64,000 nt of DNA from Pseudomonas nabeulensis (GTDB lineage: Bacteria; Pseudomonadota; Gammaproteobacteria; Pseudomonadales; Pseudomonadaceae), in assembly GCF_004682045.1 (NCBI RefSeq), contig NZ_QUZT01000005.1, positions 102,462 to 166,461 of the forward strand, given 5' to 3'. Made by a program: the position numbers and the translations under genes. Under the pieces are notes generated by a model. The model was given only the letters and a program-made list of their open reading frames with translations. It ran no database searches and was not told the DNA's origin. Below, piece by piece: positions 53,902 to 63,985 of the stretch (position 1 is its first letter; each line of letters opens with the position of its first letter).

Positions 53902-55575
53902 TCAATCTTCGCGGTAGCGACGCAGCTTCAACTGCTTACCGGCAACGCGAGTGTCTTTCAGCTTGGCCAGCAGCTTTTCCAGGCCATCTTCCGGCAGCTC
54001 CACCAGGGAGAAGCTGTCACGAACCTGGATGCGACCGATGGCTTCACGCGCCAGGCCACCCTCGTTGAGGATAGCGCCCAGCAGGTTTTTGGCCGCGATA
54101 CCGTCACGCGCGCCCAGCGCGGTACGGCAACGAGCACGACCTTCAGCCAAAGGAACCGGAGCGCGACGCTCACGATCACCACGGTCTGGACGGTCGCCGG
54201 AACGCTCTGGACGATCACCGCGTGGTGCGCTGTTCGGAACCAGTGGACGTTCTTTCTCGATGGCTGCCAGGGTCAGGGCCTGACCGTTGGTAGCTTTACG
54301 CAGCAGGGCTGCGGCCAGGGCACGCGGGGTGCAACCGATATCGGCGGTCAGGCGGTCCAGCAGGTCGCCATGGGTCGATTCAGCGTCAGCCACCAGTGGC
54401 GCCAGGCTGTTGGTCAGTTTCTTGATGCGCGCATCCAGGACAGCCTGGGCGTCCGGCAGGCGGACTTCGGCAACTTTCTGACCGGTGACACGCTCGATCA
54501 CTTGCAGCATGCGGCGCTCACGTGGAGTCACCAGCAGCAGTGCACGACCTTCGCGGCCCGCACGGCCGGTACGGCCGATACGGTGAACGTAGGACTCTGG
54601 GTCGTACGGCATGTCAACGTTGAACACGTGGGTGATACGTGGAACGTCGAGACCACGCGCGGCAACGTCGGTCGCTACAACGATGTCCAGACGGCCATCC
54701 TTGAGGGAGTCGATCACGCGCTCACGTTGGTTCTGGGCGATGTCACCGTTCAGCGCAGCGGCTTTGTAGCCTTTGGCTTCCAGGGCACTGGCCAGGTCCA
54801 GGGTCGCTTGCTTGGTGCGCACGAACATGATCAGGGCGTCGAAGTCTTCGACTTCCAGCAGGCTCAATACAGCCGAGGTCTTCTGGTCAGCGTGAACCAA
54901 CAGGTGAGCCTGTTCGATCGCGGTAACGGTCTGAGTCTTGGTCTGGATCTTCACGTGCTCTGGGTCACGCAGGTGACGCTCGGCAATGGCGCGAATCGAC
55001 TGCGGCAGGGTAGCCGAGAACAGTACGGTCTGACGGGTCGGTGGCAGCGCCTTGAAGATGACTTCCAGGTCATCCATGAAGCCCAGCTTCAACATTTCGT
55101 CAGCTTCGTCGAGAACCAGGTGGTTCACGGTTGCCAGCACTTTTTCGTCACGACGCAAGTGGTCGCACAGGCGGCCCGGCGTAGCGACGACAATTTGTGC
55201 GCCATTACGGATTGCTTTCAGTTGTGGGCCCATAGGCGCGCCGCCGTAAACGGCCACAACGTTAACGCTCGGCATCAGCTTGGCGTAGGTTTCGAAAGCG
55301 GTTGCTACTTGCAGCGCCAACTCACGGGTTGGCGCCAGGATCAGGGCTTGCGGTTCGCGCTTGGCAGGATCGATGCACTGCAGGATAGGCAAAGCGAACG
55401 CGGCAGTTTTGCCGGTACCGGTTTGCGCCTGGCCAATCATGTCCTTACCGGCCATGATGATCGGGATCGATTGCTGCTGAATCGCCGAAGGTTCTTCGTA
55501 GCCAGTCGCTTTGACGGCTTCAAGAATGTTCGGATTAAGATTAAAAGCGGCGAAGCCGCCGGTTTCCTGGGTCAT
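53902..55575 (-). CDS. deaD: DEAD-box ATP-dependent RNA helicase (DeaD/CsdA-like)
   Basis: A 557-residue RNA helicase acting in ribosome assembly and cold-stress RNA decay. The order of motifs is complete: FNLNPNILEAVKATGYEEPSAIQ, AQTGTGKTAAFALP, PTRELALQVA, DEAD box in LVLDEADEMLKLG, SATLP, VATDVAARGLD and HRIGRTGRAGREG. A C-terminal DbpA-type RNA-binding domain follows an RG/RD-rich linker (GDRPERSGDRPDRGDRERR). The start at 55575 follows the family N terminus. Codon use looks highly optimised, as expected for an abundant protein. Confidence 0.94.
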   Translation of the reverse strand: MTQETGGFAAFNLNPNILEAVKATGYEEPSAIQQQSIPIIMAGKDMIGQAQTGTGKTAAFALPILQCIDPAKREPQALILAPTRELALQVATAFETYAKLMPSVNVVAVYGGAPMGPQLKAIRNGAQIVVATPGRLCDHLRRDEKVLATVNHLVLDEADEMLKLGFMDDLEVIFKALPPTRQTVLFSATLPQSIRAIAERHLRDPEHVKIQTKTQTVTAIEQAHLLVHADQKTSAVLSLLEVEDFDALIMFVRTKQATLDLASALEAKGYKAAALNGDIAQNQRERVIDSLKDGRLDIVVATDVAARGLDVPRITHVFNVDMPYDPESYVHRIGRTGRAGREGRALLLVTPRERRMLQVIERVTGQKVAEVRLPDAQAVLDARIKKLTNSLAPLVADAESTHGDLLDRLTADIGCTPRALAAALLRKATNGQALTLAAIEKERPLVPNSAPRGDRPERSGDRPDRGDRERRAPVPLAEGRARCRTALGARDGIAAKNLLGAILNEGGLAREAIGRIQVRDSFSLVELPEDGLEKLLAKLKDTRVAGKQLKLRRYRED

Positions 55576-55998
55576 GGGTCTGCCTCTAAGTGCATCCGCA
55601 AAGACCCATGCTCCAAAGCTGCGCATGCCGTGTTGAGACTCAAGAGTCGCCCTGGCTGCTTTGTCGGCGGGGATTTGCGAAAACGAATGAATGAAAAAGA
55701 ATTCGTCAAGGGAGAGTCCGCTGTGCGGACTTGCAGCCGAAGCTGACTTCGGGGAATTGCACTACCTAAACGCGGCCCGGTTAAAGGCCGGCGCGCACTA
55801 TACCGGAAATAGCTGAAAAAGGGAGCTTTTTTTATCGCGAAGCACTGATAAACCGCGCTGCGTCACAGTCTTTGCAGAGCGTTGCAGTAAGGTCTATTTT
55901 TCAAAGGCCCGGCCCTGTTGGTCATAACGCTTAAACGGTTCACCTGGTCGTTGAGACCTTTGGTCCGAAACTCTTCCCCGCGCCCGAGGGCACACCCG
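55576..55998. other. Long untranslated leader and promoter region of the helicase gene
   Basis: No gene. On the minus strand a TATAGT at 55802-55797 could be the helicase -10, giving a leader of about 215 bases. Long leaders are known on cold-shock helicase mRNAs and allow post-transcriptional control. The rest includes the upstream region of the enoyl-CoA hydratase gene, whose own ATG has a GAGGG upstream. Confidence 0.55.
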
Positions 55999-56790
55999 AT
56001 GAATCAAGCCAGCAGCAGTCGCGTCAGCCGTGAATTACAGGGCCATGTCTTGCTGCTGGGCTTGGATCGGGTGGCCAAGCGCAACGCGTTTGACCTGGAT
56101 TTGCTCAATGAGCTGAGCCTGGCTTATGGCGAATTTGATCGAAATACCGAAGCGCGGGTCGCCGTGGTGTTTGCCCATGGCGACCACTTTACCGCCGGGC
56201 TGGACCTGGCGAATGTCAGCGCAGTGATGGCGAGTGGCTGGCAACCGCCTTTGGGCGGATGTGATCCATGGGGCGTATTTGCTGGCCCGCGCGTGAGCAA
56301 ACCGGTGATTGTTGCGGCGCAGGGTTACTGCCTGACGATTGGTATCGAGTTGATGCTGGCGGCGGACATCAACCTCTGCGCAAGCAACACACGCTTTGCT
56401 CAAATGGAAGTGCAGCGTGGGATCTTTCCGTTTGGCGGTGCGACATTGCGTTTTCATCAGATTGCCGGCTGGGGCAATGCGATGCGTTGGTTACTGACCG
56501 GCGATGAGTTCGATGCCCATGAGGCGCTACGACTGGGGCTGGTGCAGGAAGTGATGGCCAGTGAAGACCTGCTGCCCCGCGCTGTCGAGCTGGCCAACCG
56601 GATTGCGCGCCAGGCGCCACTGGGGGTGCAAGCCACGTTGATGTCGGCACGGCTGGCGCGGATGGAAGGCGAAACCGTGGCGGCTGCGGCGTTGGCGCCG
56701 GTGGTGGATCAACTGCTGAGCAGCGAGGATGCCAAGGAAGGGGTGCGGGCGATGGTGGAGAAGCGGCCGGGGGTGTTCAAGGGTATTTGA
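55999..56790 (+). CDS. Enoyl-CoA hydratase/isomerase (crotonase) family protein
   Basis: A 263-residue crotonase. The CoA-binding and oxyanion segments are visible as LGLDRVAKRNAFDLDLLNEL near residue 20, VFAHGDHFTAGLDLANV near 58 and KPVIVAAQGYCLTIGIELMLAADI near 100. The helix after MEVQRGIFPFGGA near 143 lies where one catalytic glutamate is usual (Glu in QMEVQRG). The substrate cannot be told from sequence. The ATG at 55999 has a CGAGGG upstream. Confidence 0.88.
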   Translation: MNQASSSRVSRELQGHVLLLGLDRVAKRNAFDLDLLNELSLAYGEFDRNTEARVAVVFAHGDHFTAGLDLANVSAVMASGWQPPLGGCDPWGVFAGPRVSKPVIVAAQGYCLTIGIELMLAADINLCASNTRFAQMEVQRGIFPFGGATLRFHQIAGWGNAMRWLLTGDEFDAHEALRLGLVQEVMASEDLLPRAVELANRIARQAPLGVQATLMSARLARMEGETVAAAALAPVVDQLLSSEDAKEGVRAMVEKRPGVFKGI

Positions 56791-56806
56791 TTGTCTTGAG
56801 GCCGCT

Positions 56807-56890
56807 ATCGGGGGCAAGCCCCCTTCCACAGGGGAATGCATTTGAACAGGAGAATGCAGTCCAAATGTGGGAGGGGGCTTGCCCCCGATA
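56807..56890. repeat. REPIN doublet between convergent genes
   Basis: Inverted REP arms at 56807-56829 (one change, CCCTTCCAC) and 56867-56889. It lies between the enoyl-CoA hydratase and spermidine-synthase-like genes. Confidence 0.85.
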
Positions 56891-56907
56891 GCGTCAGACC
56901 AGGCTAC

Positions 56908-57663
56908 TCAGGTCGCCGGCCGAATCGCCTTGATCAACGCCTGCAACGAATACCCCAACCGCGGTGCCAACGCCTCGGCACGGGCCGAAAGCCCCTCGAG
57001 ATCCAACCCCTGGTCCAGTTCCGAGGGCACCAACAAAATCACATTACCCTCCTTCACCGGCAGCTCCCAGTAATGCCGGTGGTACAACCCACGCAACAAC
57101 GCGGCGCCCAATGGCTTGCCATCATCAGTCGCCCACTGGTTGATCACCAGCCAGCCACCGGGGTTGAGTTTTTTCTGGCAATTTTCCAGGAAGGTCCAGG
57201 CCAGGTGCCCGACGCCGGGGCCAACATCCGTGTAAAGATCGACGAAAATCAGGTCGGCCGACTCGGCCGTCTCCAGCAATTGCAGGGCGTCGCCGATACG
57301 GATGTAAAGGCGCGGATCATCGTCCAGTCCCAGGTATTCAATCGCCAGACGCGGCACATCGGGCCTTAGCTCGATAGCCTCCACATCCTCCAGCGGCAGG
57401 AACTTGAGGCACGCCTGGGTCAGCGTGCCGGCACCCAGGCCAAGAAACAGCGCACTCTCCGGTTGCGCATGGCACAGCGCGCCGATCAACATGGCGCGGG
57501 TGTAGTCGTATTCCAGCCAGCTTGGGTCAGCGGTGAACACGCAGCTTTGCTCGATGGCATCACCAAATTCGAGAAACCGGTAATCGGCCACTTCGAGCAC
57601 TCGGATCATGCCGAAGTCATCATGGACCTCGGCCAACAGGCGCTCGACACGCTCCTCGGTCAT
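56908..57663 (-). CDS. Spermidine-synthase-like methyltransferase-fold protein
   Basis: A 251-residue protein with the SpeE Rossmann fold. The nucleotide site is ALFLGLGAGTLTQACLKFLP near residue 72. The acidic strand end is VEAIELRPDVPRLA near 95. ADLIFVDLYTDVGPG near 138 takes the place of the catalytic loop. The N-terminal tetramerisation domain is short. Members near aroG-like genes are often annotated as spermidine synthases, but the usual catalytic Asp-rich loop is not clear, so activity is uncertain. It is divergent from the DAHP synthase gene. Confidence 0.8.
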   Translation of the reverse strand: MTEERVERLLAEVHDDFGMIRVLEVADYRFLEFGDAIEQSCVFTADPSWLEYDYTRAMLIGALCHAQPESALFLGLGAGTLTQACLKFLPLEDVEAIELRPDVPRLAIEYLGLDDDPRLYIRIGDALQLLETAESADLIFVDLYTDVGPGVGHLAWTFLENCQKKLNPGGWLVINQWATDDGKPLGAALLRGLYHRHYWELPVKEGNVILLVPSELDQGLDLEGLSARAEALAPRLGYSLQALIKAIRPAT

Positions 57664-57787
57664 CACTGCTCCTAACGGGTGTTGTTGTGCGGCAAAGGCG
57701 CGATTGTCGGCCAACCGGCGGCAGCAGGTCACGCACTAATTGCTGATAACATTGACGCCCACCGTCAATCAGCCAATCGAGTTCATG

Positions 57788-59134
57788 ATGAGCCAACCCT
57801 GGAGCCCCGACAGCTGGCGCGCCCTGCCGATCCAGCAACAACCCCAGTACCCGGACGCCGCGCATTTGCTGCACGTGGAGCAAAGCCTGGCCAGCTACCC
57901 GCCGCTTGTGTTTGCCGGGGAAGCCCGCGAGTTGCGCCGCCAGTTTGCCGAAGTGACCCAGGGTCGCGCCTTCCTGTTGCAGGGCGGTGACTGCGCCGAG
58001 AGTTTTGCAGAGTTCTCCGCCGCTAAAATCCGCGACACCTTCAAGGTGTTGCTGCAAATGGCCATTGTGATGACCTTCGCGGCCGGTTGCCCGGTGGTGA
58101 AAGTCGGACGCATGGCAGGCCAGTTCGCCAAGCCGCGTTCGGCCAACGATGAAACCATCGACGGCATCACCCTGCCCGCCTACCGGGGCGATATCGTCAA
58201 CGGCATCGGCTTCGACGAAAAAAGCCGCGTGCCGGACCCGGACCGCCTGTTGCAGTCCTACCACCAGTCCACCGCCACCCTGAACTTGCTGCGCGCCTTT
58301 GCCCAGGGCGGTTTCGCCGACCTGCATCAAGTGCACAAGTGGAACCTGGACTTTATCGCCAACTCTGCCCTGGCCGAGAAGTACAGCCAACTGGCCGACC
58401 GCATCGATGAAACCCTGGCGTTCATGCGCGCCTGTGGCATGGACAGCTCGCCGCAACTGCGCGAGACCAGCTTCTTCACTGCTCACGAAGCGCTGCTGCT
58501 CAACTATGAGCAAGCGTTTGTGCGCCGTGACAGCCTGACCAACGACTACTACGACTGCTCCGCCCATATGCTGTGGATCGGCGATCGTACCCGTCAGTTG
58601 GACGGCGCCCACGTCGAGTTCCTGCGCGGGGTGAACAACCCGATTGGCGTCAAGGTCGGCCCGAGCATGAACCCCGACGACCTGATCCGCCTGATCGACA
58701 TCCTCAACCCGGACAACGACCCCGGCCGCCTCAACCTGATCGCGCGCATGGGCGCCGGCAAAGTTGGCGACCATCTGCCAGGCCTGATTCGCGCGGTTCA
58801 ACGCGAGGGTAAACAAGTGCTGTGGAGTTCGGACCCGATGCATGGCAACACCATCAAGGCCAGCAGCGGCTACAAGACCCGCGACTTTGCGCAGATCCTT
58901 GGGGAAGTGAAGGAGTTCTTCCAGGTGCATCAGGCCGAGGGCAGCTATGCCGGCGGGATCCATATCGAGATGACCGGGCAGAATGTCACCGAATGCATTG
59001 GTGGTGCGCGGCCGATTACCGAGGATGGCTTGTCGGACCGTTATCACACCCACTGTGATCCGCGGATGAATGCCGACCAGTCGTTGGAGTTGGCGTTTTT
59101 GATTGCCGAGACGTTGAAGCAGGTCAAGCGCTGA
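57788..59134 (+). CDS. Type II 3-deoxy-7-phosphoheptulonate synthase
   Basis: Plant-like (class II) DAHP synthase that starts the shikimate pathway from PEP and erythrose-4-phosphate. It has 448 residues from the second of two adjacent ATGs. Signatures are [12 protein letters not shown] near residue 64, [16 protein letters not shown] near 100, [19 protein letters not shown] near 262, [20 protein letters not shown] near 345 and [15 protein letters not shown]. In pseudomonads class II enzymes are often linked to secondary metabolism such as phenazines, but no such cluster is visible here. Confidence 0.93.
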   Translation: MSQPWSPDSWRALPIQQQPQYPDAAHLLHVEQSLASYPPLVFAGEARELRRQFAEVTQGRAFLLQGGDCAESFAEFSAAKIRDTFKVLLQMAIVMTFAAGCPVVKVGRMAGQFAKPRSANDETIDGITLPAYRGDIVNGIGFDEKSRVPDPDRLLQSYHQSTATLNLLRAFAQGGFADLHQVHKWNLDFIANSALAEKYSQLADRIDETLAFMRACGMDSSPQLRETSFFTAHEALLLNYEQAFVRRDSLTNDYYDCSAHMLWIGDRTRQLDGAHVEFLRGVNNPIGVKVGPSMNPDDLIRLIDILNPDNDPGRLNLIARMGAGKVGDHLPGLIRAVQREGKQVLWSSDPMHGNTIKASSGYKTRDFAQILGEVKEFFQVHQAEGSYAGGIHIEMTGQNVTECIGGARPITEDGLSDRYHTHCDPRMNADQSLELAFLIAETLKQVKR

Positions 59135-59158
59135 GCGTTGGGTTGCCAGTACTGACGC

Positions 59159-59230
59159 CATCGGGGGCAAGCCCCCTCCCACATTTTGACCGCGCCGCCT
59201 ATCAAATGTGGGAGGGGGCTTGCCCCCGAT
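59159..59230. repeat. REPIN doublet between convergent genes
   Basis: Compact inverted pair of REP arms (59159-59181 and 59208-59230), the closest spacing in the window. Confidence 0.88.
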
Positions 59231-59236
59231 GGGGCC

Positions 59237-60466
59237 CTAAAGCCCAACACTCATGACCAGCATTGCCACTTTTAACCGGTCAGCACTCACCCTCTGGCAA
59301 TTAACCTGCACCCGCTCCAACCCCAGCCAATCCGCCATCTGCCGCAAATTCAGCGCCAACGCCAATATCCCCTCCTCATCCAGCCCCGGTTCCTCCTCGT
59401 GCACCGCATGCACCGCCAAACACCCATTGGCACGTTCGGCCCGCAGGTCGACGCGGGCAGCTATCCGTTCATTGTGCAAAAACGGCAGCACGTAGTAGCC
59501 GTACACCCGCTTGTCCTGCGGCGTGTAGATCTCCAACCGGTAACGAAAATCGAACAGGCGCTCGGTGCGGCTGCGCTCCCACACCAGGGAATCGAACGGC
59601 GACAGCAAGGCGCTGGCCGGCACCCTGCGTGGCACTTTCGGCTCGGGCAGGCAATACGCGGGTTGCTTCCAGCCTTGGACCTGACACGTCAGCAGTTGCC
59701 CGTTCTCCACCAGCTCAGCCAAGCGACTGCGGCTGTCGGCAGGGTCCAGGCGGAAGTAATCGCGCAGGTCTTTTTCGGTGCCCACGCCCAACGCAGTGGC
59801 GCTGTGCAGCAACAAACCGCGCTGGGCCTCGGCTTCGCCAACAGGGGCCTGAAGAAACTCGCCGGGAATCACCCGCTCCGGCAAATCGTAAAGGCGCTCA
59901 AACCCACGCCGACCGGCCACGGTCACCAAACCTGCGGCGAACAGCCATTCCAGCGCGTGTTTTTCATCGCTCCAATCCCACCAGGGCCCGGCGCGCTCTT
60001 CGCGGGTAGACAAGCTGCCAGCGCCCAACGCGCCCTGCTGTTCGACCGTCTTCAACACGCGCTCAATCACAGCCGGTTGCTCACGACCGAAGCGCGCCAG
60101 TTGTGAATAGATCCCTTGCCCCTGCTTGGCCCGCTCCATGCGCCAGCACATCAACGGGTACAGCGCCATCGGCAGCAGCGACGCTTCATGCCCCCAGTAT
60201 TCGAACAGTGAACGGCGGCGCCCCTGGCTCCACGCTGCCTGTTCAAGGATCAACGGGGAGTAGTGACCTAAGCGGGAAAACAGCGGCAGATAGTGGGAGC
60301 GCACCACGGCGTTGACCGAATCGATCTGCAACACACCGAGTCGATTAATCAGGCGGTTGAGGTGGGTGGCCTTTATCTGGGCCGGCGCCTGGCGCCCGGA
60401 AAACCCTTGGGCCGCCAGCGCCATGCGTCGAGCTTGCTTGAGTGAAAAAGACAGGTCGGCGAGCAT
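59237..60466 (-). CDS. Winged-helix DNA glycosylase family protein (YcaQ/AlkZ-like)
   Basis: A 409-residue protein of the HTH_42 family, whose members remove alkylated bases or unhook interstrand cross-links. The catalytic QxD/QxQ motif is seen as LQIDSVNAVVRSHYLPLFSRLG near residue 46, the YcaQ-type QID form. Two further winged-helix modules and a C-terminal beta-barrel (LIDSLVWERSRTERLFDFRYRLE-like region near residue 300) follow. DNA repair role is inferred from family; activity may be on cross-links. Confidence 0.86.
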   Translation of the reverse strand: MLADLSFSLKQARRMALAAQGFSGRQAPAQIKATHLNRLINRLGVLQIDSVNAVVRSHYLPLFSRLGHYSPLILEQAAWSQGRRRSLFEYWGHEASLLPMALYPLMCWRMERAKQGQGIYSQLARFGREQPAVIERVLKTVEQQGALGAGSLSTREERAGPWWDWSDEKHALEWLFAAGLVTVAGRRGFERLYDLPERVIPGEFLQAPVGEAEAQRGLLLHSATALGVGTEKDLRDYFRLDPADSRSRLAELVENGQLLTCQVQGWKQPAYCLPEPKVPRRVPASALLSPFDSLVWERSRTERLFDFRYRLEIYTPQDKRVYGYYVLPFLHNERIAARVDLRAERANGCLAVHAVHEEEPGLDEEGILALALNLRQMADWLGLERVQVNCQRVSADRLKVAMLVMSVGL

Positions 60467-60510
60467 GGAATTCTCCAGGTGGGCTCGCCACCTACCCTAC
60501 TGCATCCGCG

Positions 60511-60705
60511 TCATTTTCGCAGGGGGTCTTGCCATGACTGCTGACGACGTTCCTGCTCCACATCCGTGCGACTGAGCCCGATATCCTTGAGGGCATCATC
60601 GCTCAGGTTTGCCAGCAACTGGCGCTCATGCCACCGGCACAGCGCGTTCAGCACGCCAGTAAACGGCCGCTTCGCCATCAATACAAAACCTCGTTGACCT
60701 TTCAT
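60511..60705 (-). CDS. DUF1127 small protein
   Basis: A 64-residue basic protein. The C-terminal DUF1127 motif is LLANLSDDALKDIGLSRTDVEQE, preceded by a basic, Trp-containing helix (LNALCRWHERQ). The start at 60705 follows GAGAAG. DUF1127 proteins are linked in other bacteria to RNA binding and phosphate or stress responses. It is divergent from the LysR gene at 60802, so that regulator may control it. Confidence 0.88.
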   Translation of the reverse strand: MKGQRGFVLMAKRPFTGVLNALCRWHERQLLANLSDDALKDIGLSRTDVEQERRQQSWQDPLRK

Positions 60706-60801
60706 CTTCTCGCCCTCCCGTGGGGATGGCGCAAGTTTGAGCGGGCGCTTAAGATCAATCCAACGAATGTTTCTTATGCAATACATCTCAGAGTTTGATC
60801 A

Positions 60802-61656
60802 ATGACAGCCTTCCCAAGCATCGACACAGAAGTGCTTCGCACCTTCGTTGCCATCGCCGAACAGGGTGGTTTCACCCGCGCCGGGGAACACGTCAACCGT
60901 ACTCAATCGGCGGTGAGCATGCAGATGAAGCGCCTTGAAGAAGATGTGCTGCAACGCAAGCTGTTCGAGCGCGATGGCCGCCAGGTGCGGCTGACACCCG
61001 AGGGCCAGGTACTGCTGGGGTATGCGCGGCGCATCCTGAAATTGCACAGCGAAGTGTTCAATACCCTGCGCGAGCCGCATATGGTGGGGCTGGTGCGGAT
61101 TGGCACGCCGGATGACTATGTGATGCGGTTCCTGCCGGGGATTCTCAAACCGTTTTCCAAGGCTTATCCGTTGATCCAGATCGAGATGCACTGTGAGTCG
61201 TCAACCGTGCTGATGCAGCGTCGCGACCTGGCGCTGACCGTTATCAGCCGTGAACCAGGCCATGAGATGGGGGAATTGTTACGCACCGAACGGATGGTGT
61301 GGGCAGCGGCACCGTGCTTCTGCGTCGACGCGCACGAAACCTTGCCATTGGCCGTGTCCGGCGCCGACTGCATTTACACCCAGTGGACCCGCTCGGCGCT
61401 GGAAGCCGTTGGCCGGGATTATCGCCTGGCGTATCACAGCACCAACGGCGCGGCGATCCAGGCGGTAGTCAGTGCCGGGCTGGCGCTGATGATCTGCATG
61501 GAAAGCCTGGTGACCGAAGACCTGCGCATACTCGGCAGCGAAGACGGCTTACCCGCCTTGCCGTCCATGAATCTGCATTTGCTGCGCAACCCGCAGATGG
61601 CCTCGCCCATCACCGACTGCCTGGCCGAGTACATCCTTGAAGGTTTCAGACTTTAA
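60802..61656 (+). CDS. LysR-family transcriptional regulator
   Basis: A 284-residue LysR protein. The helix-turn-helix occupies residues 8-66 (TEVLRTFVAIAEQGGFTRAGEHVNRTQSAVSMQMKRLEE). The effector domain begins near residue 95 with VRIGTPDDYVMRFLPGIL and has several cysteines (HCESS, CFCVD, DCIYT). Such a group in pseudomonads is adjacent to DUF1127 genes. It overlaps the convergent permease gene by 11 bases. Confidence 0.9.
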   Translation: MTAFPSIDTEVLRTFVAIAEQGGFTRAGEHVNRTQSAVSMQMKRLEEDVLQRKLFERDGRQVRLTPEGQVLLGYARRILKLHSEVFNTLREPHMVGLVRIGTPDDYVMRFLPGILKPFSKAYPLIQIEMHCESSTVLMQRRDLALTVISREPGHEMGELLRTERMVWAAAPCFCVDAHETLPLAVSGADCIYTQWTRSALEAVGRDYRLAYHSTNGAAIQAVVSAGLALMICMESLVTEDLRILGSEDGLPALPSMNLHLLRNPQMASPITDCLAEYILEGFRL

Positions 61657-62395
61657 ACGTCAACATCACCGCACACACCATCAGGAACACACAGAACAAA
61701 CTGCGTAACGTGCGCTCCGGCAACGAGTGAGCGACTTTCACGCCCCAACTGATGCTGAGCAGCCCACCCACGGCCAAGGGCACGCCGATCAGCCAGTCCA
61801 CCTCATGGTGCCAGGCGTAGGTCACCAGCGTCACGCCTGTGCTTGGCAGTGCCAGCGCCAGGGACAAACCCTGGGCGACGACCTGGGTGGTGCCGAACAG
61901 GCCGGTCAACACCGGCGTGGCGATCACCGCGCCGCCCACACCAAACAATCCACCTACGGAACCAGACGCCGCACCGAGCACGCCGAGCCAGGGCCAGGGA
62001 TAACGCATCTCAGCGGTGGGTGGTGCATTGCGCGTGAACATCCGCAATAAGGTGTAGGCCGACAGTGCGACCAGAAAGACAATAAAACCGATGCGCATCG
62101 CGCCCGCATCCAGGCCCACCGCCCAGATCGACCCCAACCACGCAAAGGTGAAGCCCATCACACCCAACGGCAATGCATGACGCAGGTAAATCGGGTTGCG
62201 CTGGTGATATCGCCACAGGGCCAGCACCACATTGGGCACCACCATCACCAACGCCGTGCCTTGGGCGATCTGCTGGTCCAGCCCGAAAAACACACCCAAC
62301 ACCGGGATTGCGATCAGCCCGCCGCCAATCCCGAACAGGCCACCCACCGTGCCCAAGGCCACGCCCAAGACCAGGTACAACACTAAATCCAACAC
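61646..62395 (-). CDS. TSUP (TauE/SafE) family permease
   Basis: A 249-residue membrane protein with about eight helices. Internal repeats GTVGGLFGIGGGLIAIPVL near residue 18 and GSVGGLFGVGGAVIATPVL near residue 150 are the family hallmark. Likely an anion or sulfur-compound exporter (sulfite, sulfoacetate or similar). The GTG start at 62395 is supported by GGAG 9 bases upstream; a TTG further up is less likely. It is divergent from the LysR gene at 62503, a probable regulator. Confidence 0.88.
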   Translation of the reverse strand: MLDLVLYLVLGVALGTVGGLFGIGGGLIAIPVLGVFFGLDQQIAQGTALVMVVPNVVLALWRYHQRNPIYLRHALPLGVMGFTFAWLGSIWAVGLDAGAMRIGFIVFLVALSAYTLLRMFTRNAPPTAEMRYPWPWLGVLGAASGSVGGLFGVGGAVIATPVLTGLFGTTQVVAQGLSLALALPSTGVTLVTYAWHHEVDWLIGVPLAVGGLLSISWGVKVAHSLPERTLRSLFCVFLMVCAVMLTFKV

Positions 62396-62502
62396 GCTTT
62401 GCCGCTCCACAATCCCCAACCCTGCATGCTACGCAGTCGGCTATGGCATGGAAACGCACAGCAACGCACAATGGCTATGCCAATCTCGCACAAGCACATG
62501 TT

Positions 62503-63453
62503 ATGAACCCGAATACCTTGACCGATCAGTTGGGCCTGTTTCTCGATGTACTGGAGACGGGCAGCTTTTCTGCTGCCGCGCGGCGCCATCCGCTGACACC
62601 CTCGGCGGTCGCGCGGCGGGTCGACAGCCTGGAAAGGTCGGTGGGTAGCCGTCTGTTCCAGCGCAGTACCCATGCAGTGGTGCCAACCCCGGCGGGACTG
62701 GCCTTTGCCGAGCGCGCCCGACGCATTGTCAGCGAGTTGCAACTGGCGCGGGCCGAAGCGGTTTCCCTCAGCCACGCCCCAGAAGGCCTGATTCGGGTGG
62801 ACGCGCCAGCCGCGTTTGGCCGCCGGCACCTGGCACCGGTGATTGCGGACTTTCTCAACGTGTATCCAGGGCTGGATGTGCATCTGCATCTGATCGACAG
62901 TTTCGTGGATATGCAGGGCGCACACTTGGGCAAGGTTGACTTGGTGCTGCGCGCCGGGCATATCGTCGACACTCGACTGATCGCCACGCCGTTGGCCAGC
63001 ATCGTACGCATTGCCTGCGCCAGCCCTGCCTACCTGAAAAATCGCGGGACGCCGACCCATCCTCGCGAACTCGGCGAGCATGACGGCCTGGATTGGGACG
63101 GCCTGGCGCCGATATTCGCCTGGCGCTTTGAGCTCGATGGACGCCGCACCACCTATCGCCCGCAACGTATTCGCATGAGCGCCAACAATGCCGAAGCCCT
63201 GCTATCGGGTGCCTTGGCCGGACTGGGCATTGCCCATTTGCCGACGTGGCTGGCCAGTGAATACCTGGTGCGCGGCGAGTTGGTGCCGCTGTTTTGCGAA
63301 AACGGCCTGCCCAGCCCGGAGACTACCGGCATCTACGCGCTGCGCCTGGAGCAACAACCCAACGCCCGTAGCCGGTTATTGCTGGAATACCTGAAAACCC
63401 GTTTCAGCCCGGTGCCACCCTGGGATCTGGCGCTGCAGAGTGGTGTGATCTGA
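62503..63453 (+). CDS. LysR-family transcriptional regulator
   Basis: A 316-residue LysR protein. The N-terminal helix-turn-helix is LGLFLDVLETGSFSAAARRHPLTPSAVARRVDSLER (residues 9-45). The effector domain begins near residue 96 (IRVDAPAAFGRRHLAPVIADFLNVYPGLDVHLHL). The start at 62503 matches LysR N termini; the long upstream frame does not. It is divergent from the permease, 107 bases away, so it may regulate that gene in response to its substrate. Confidence 0.9.
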   Translation: MNPNTLTDQLGLFLDVLETGSFSAAARRHPLTPSAVARRVDSLERSVGSRLFQRSTHAVVPTPAGLAFAERARRIVSELQLARAEAVSLSHAPEGLIRVDAPAAFGRRHLAPVIADFLNVYPGLDVHLHLIDSFVDMQGAHLGKVDLVLRAGHIVDTRLIATPLASIVRIACASPAYLKNRGTPTHPRELGEHDGLDWDGLAPIFAWRFELDGRRTTYRPQRIRMSANNAEALLSGALAGLGIAHLPTWLASEYLVRGELVPLFCENGLPSPETTGIYALRLEQQPNARSRLLLEYLKTRFSPVPPWDLALQSGVI

Positions 63454-63532
63454 CTGCCTGGACAGAATTATCTGGCGCATTAAACATTTGACCGCTAGAT
63501 TCCAGCCCAGACACGCTTTCCCGAGGTAACCC

Positions 63533-63985
63533 ATGAGCAAGAACCCCGCCCCCTGCGAATCCCTGATGCTGGATAACCAGCTGTGTTTCGCCCTGCACTC
63601 CACATCACTGCTGATGACCAAGGTCTATAAGCCGCTGCTGCAAGCCCTTGGACTGACCTACCCGCAGTACCTGGCCATGATGGTGTTGTGGGAAGAGGAC
63701 GGTTTGACCGTGGGTGAAATCAGCAGTCGCCTGCTGACGGATCCGGGCTCTCTCACCCCGCTACTCAAGCGCCTGGAGGCCGAGGGTCTGTTGAGCCGCA
63801 CCCGCAGCCGTGAGGATGAGCGGGTGGTGGTGGTGGAATTGACTGAGGCCGGGCGTGCCTTACAAGACAAGGCCATGGGGATTCCGCAGTGCATCTTGGG
63901 GGCCAGTGGTCTGCAACTCGAGCAATTGCGCAAGTTGCAGGAAGACCTGATTGCACTGCGGGGCAATCTGCAGGCCTCAATCTAA
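63533..63985 (+). CDS. ohrR: MarR-family organic hydroperoxide regulator OhrR
   Basis: A 150-residue repressor. The sensing cysteine is Cys18 in DNQLCFALHSTSLLMTKVYKPLL, the standard OhrR position. The winged helix follows with LTYPQYLAMMVLWEEDGLTVGEISSRLLTDPGSLTPLLKRLEAEGL and the basic wing TRSREDERVVVVELTEAG. Oxidation of the cysteine by organic peroxides releases DNA. The usual target gene ohr is not in the window; it probably lies just past the right edge. Confidence 0.92.
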   Translation: MSKNPAPCESLMLDNQLCFALHSTSLLMTKVYKPLLQALGLTYPQYLAMMVLWEEDGLTVGEISSRLLTDPGSLTPLLKRLEAEGLLSRTRSREDERVVVVELTEAGRALQDKAMGIPQCILGASGLQLEQLRKLQEDLIALRGNLQASI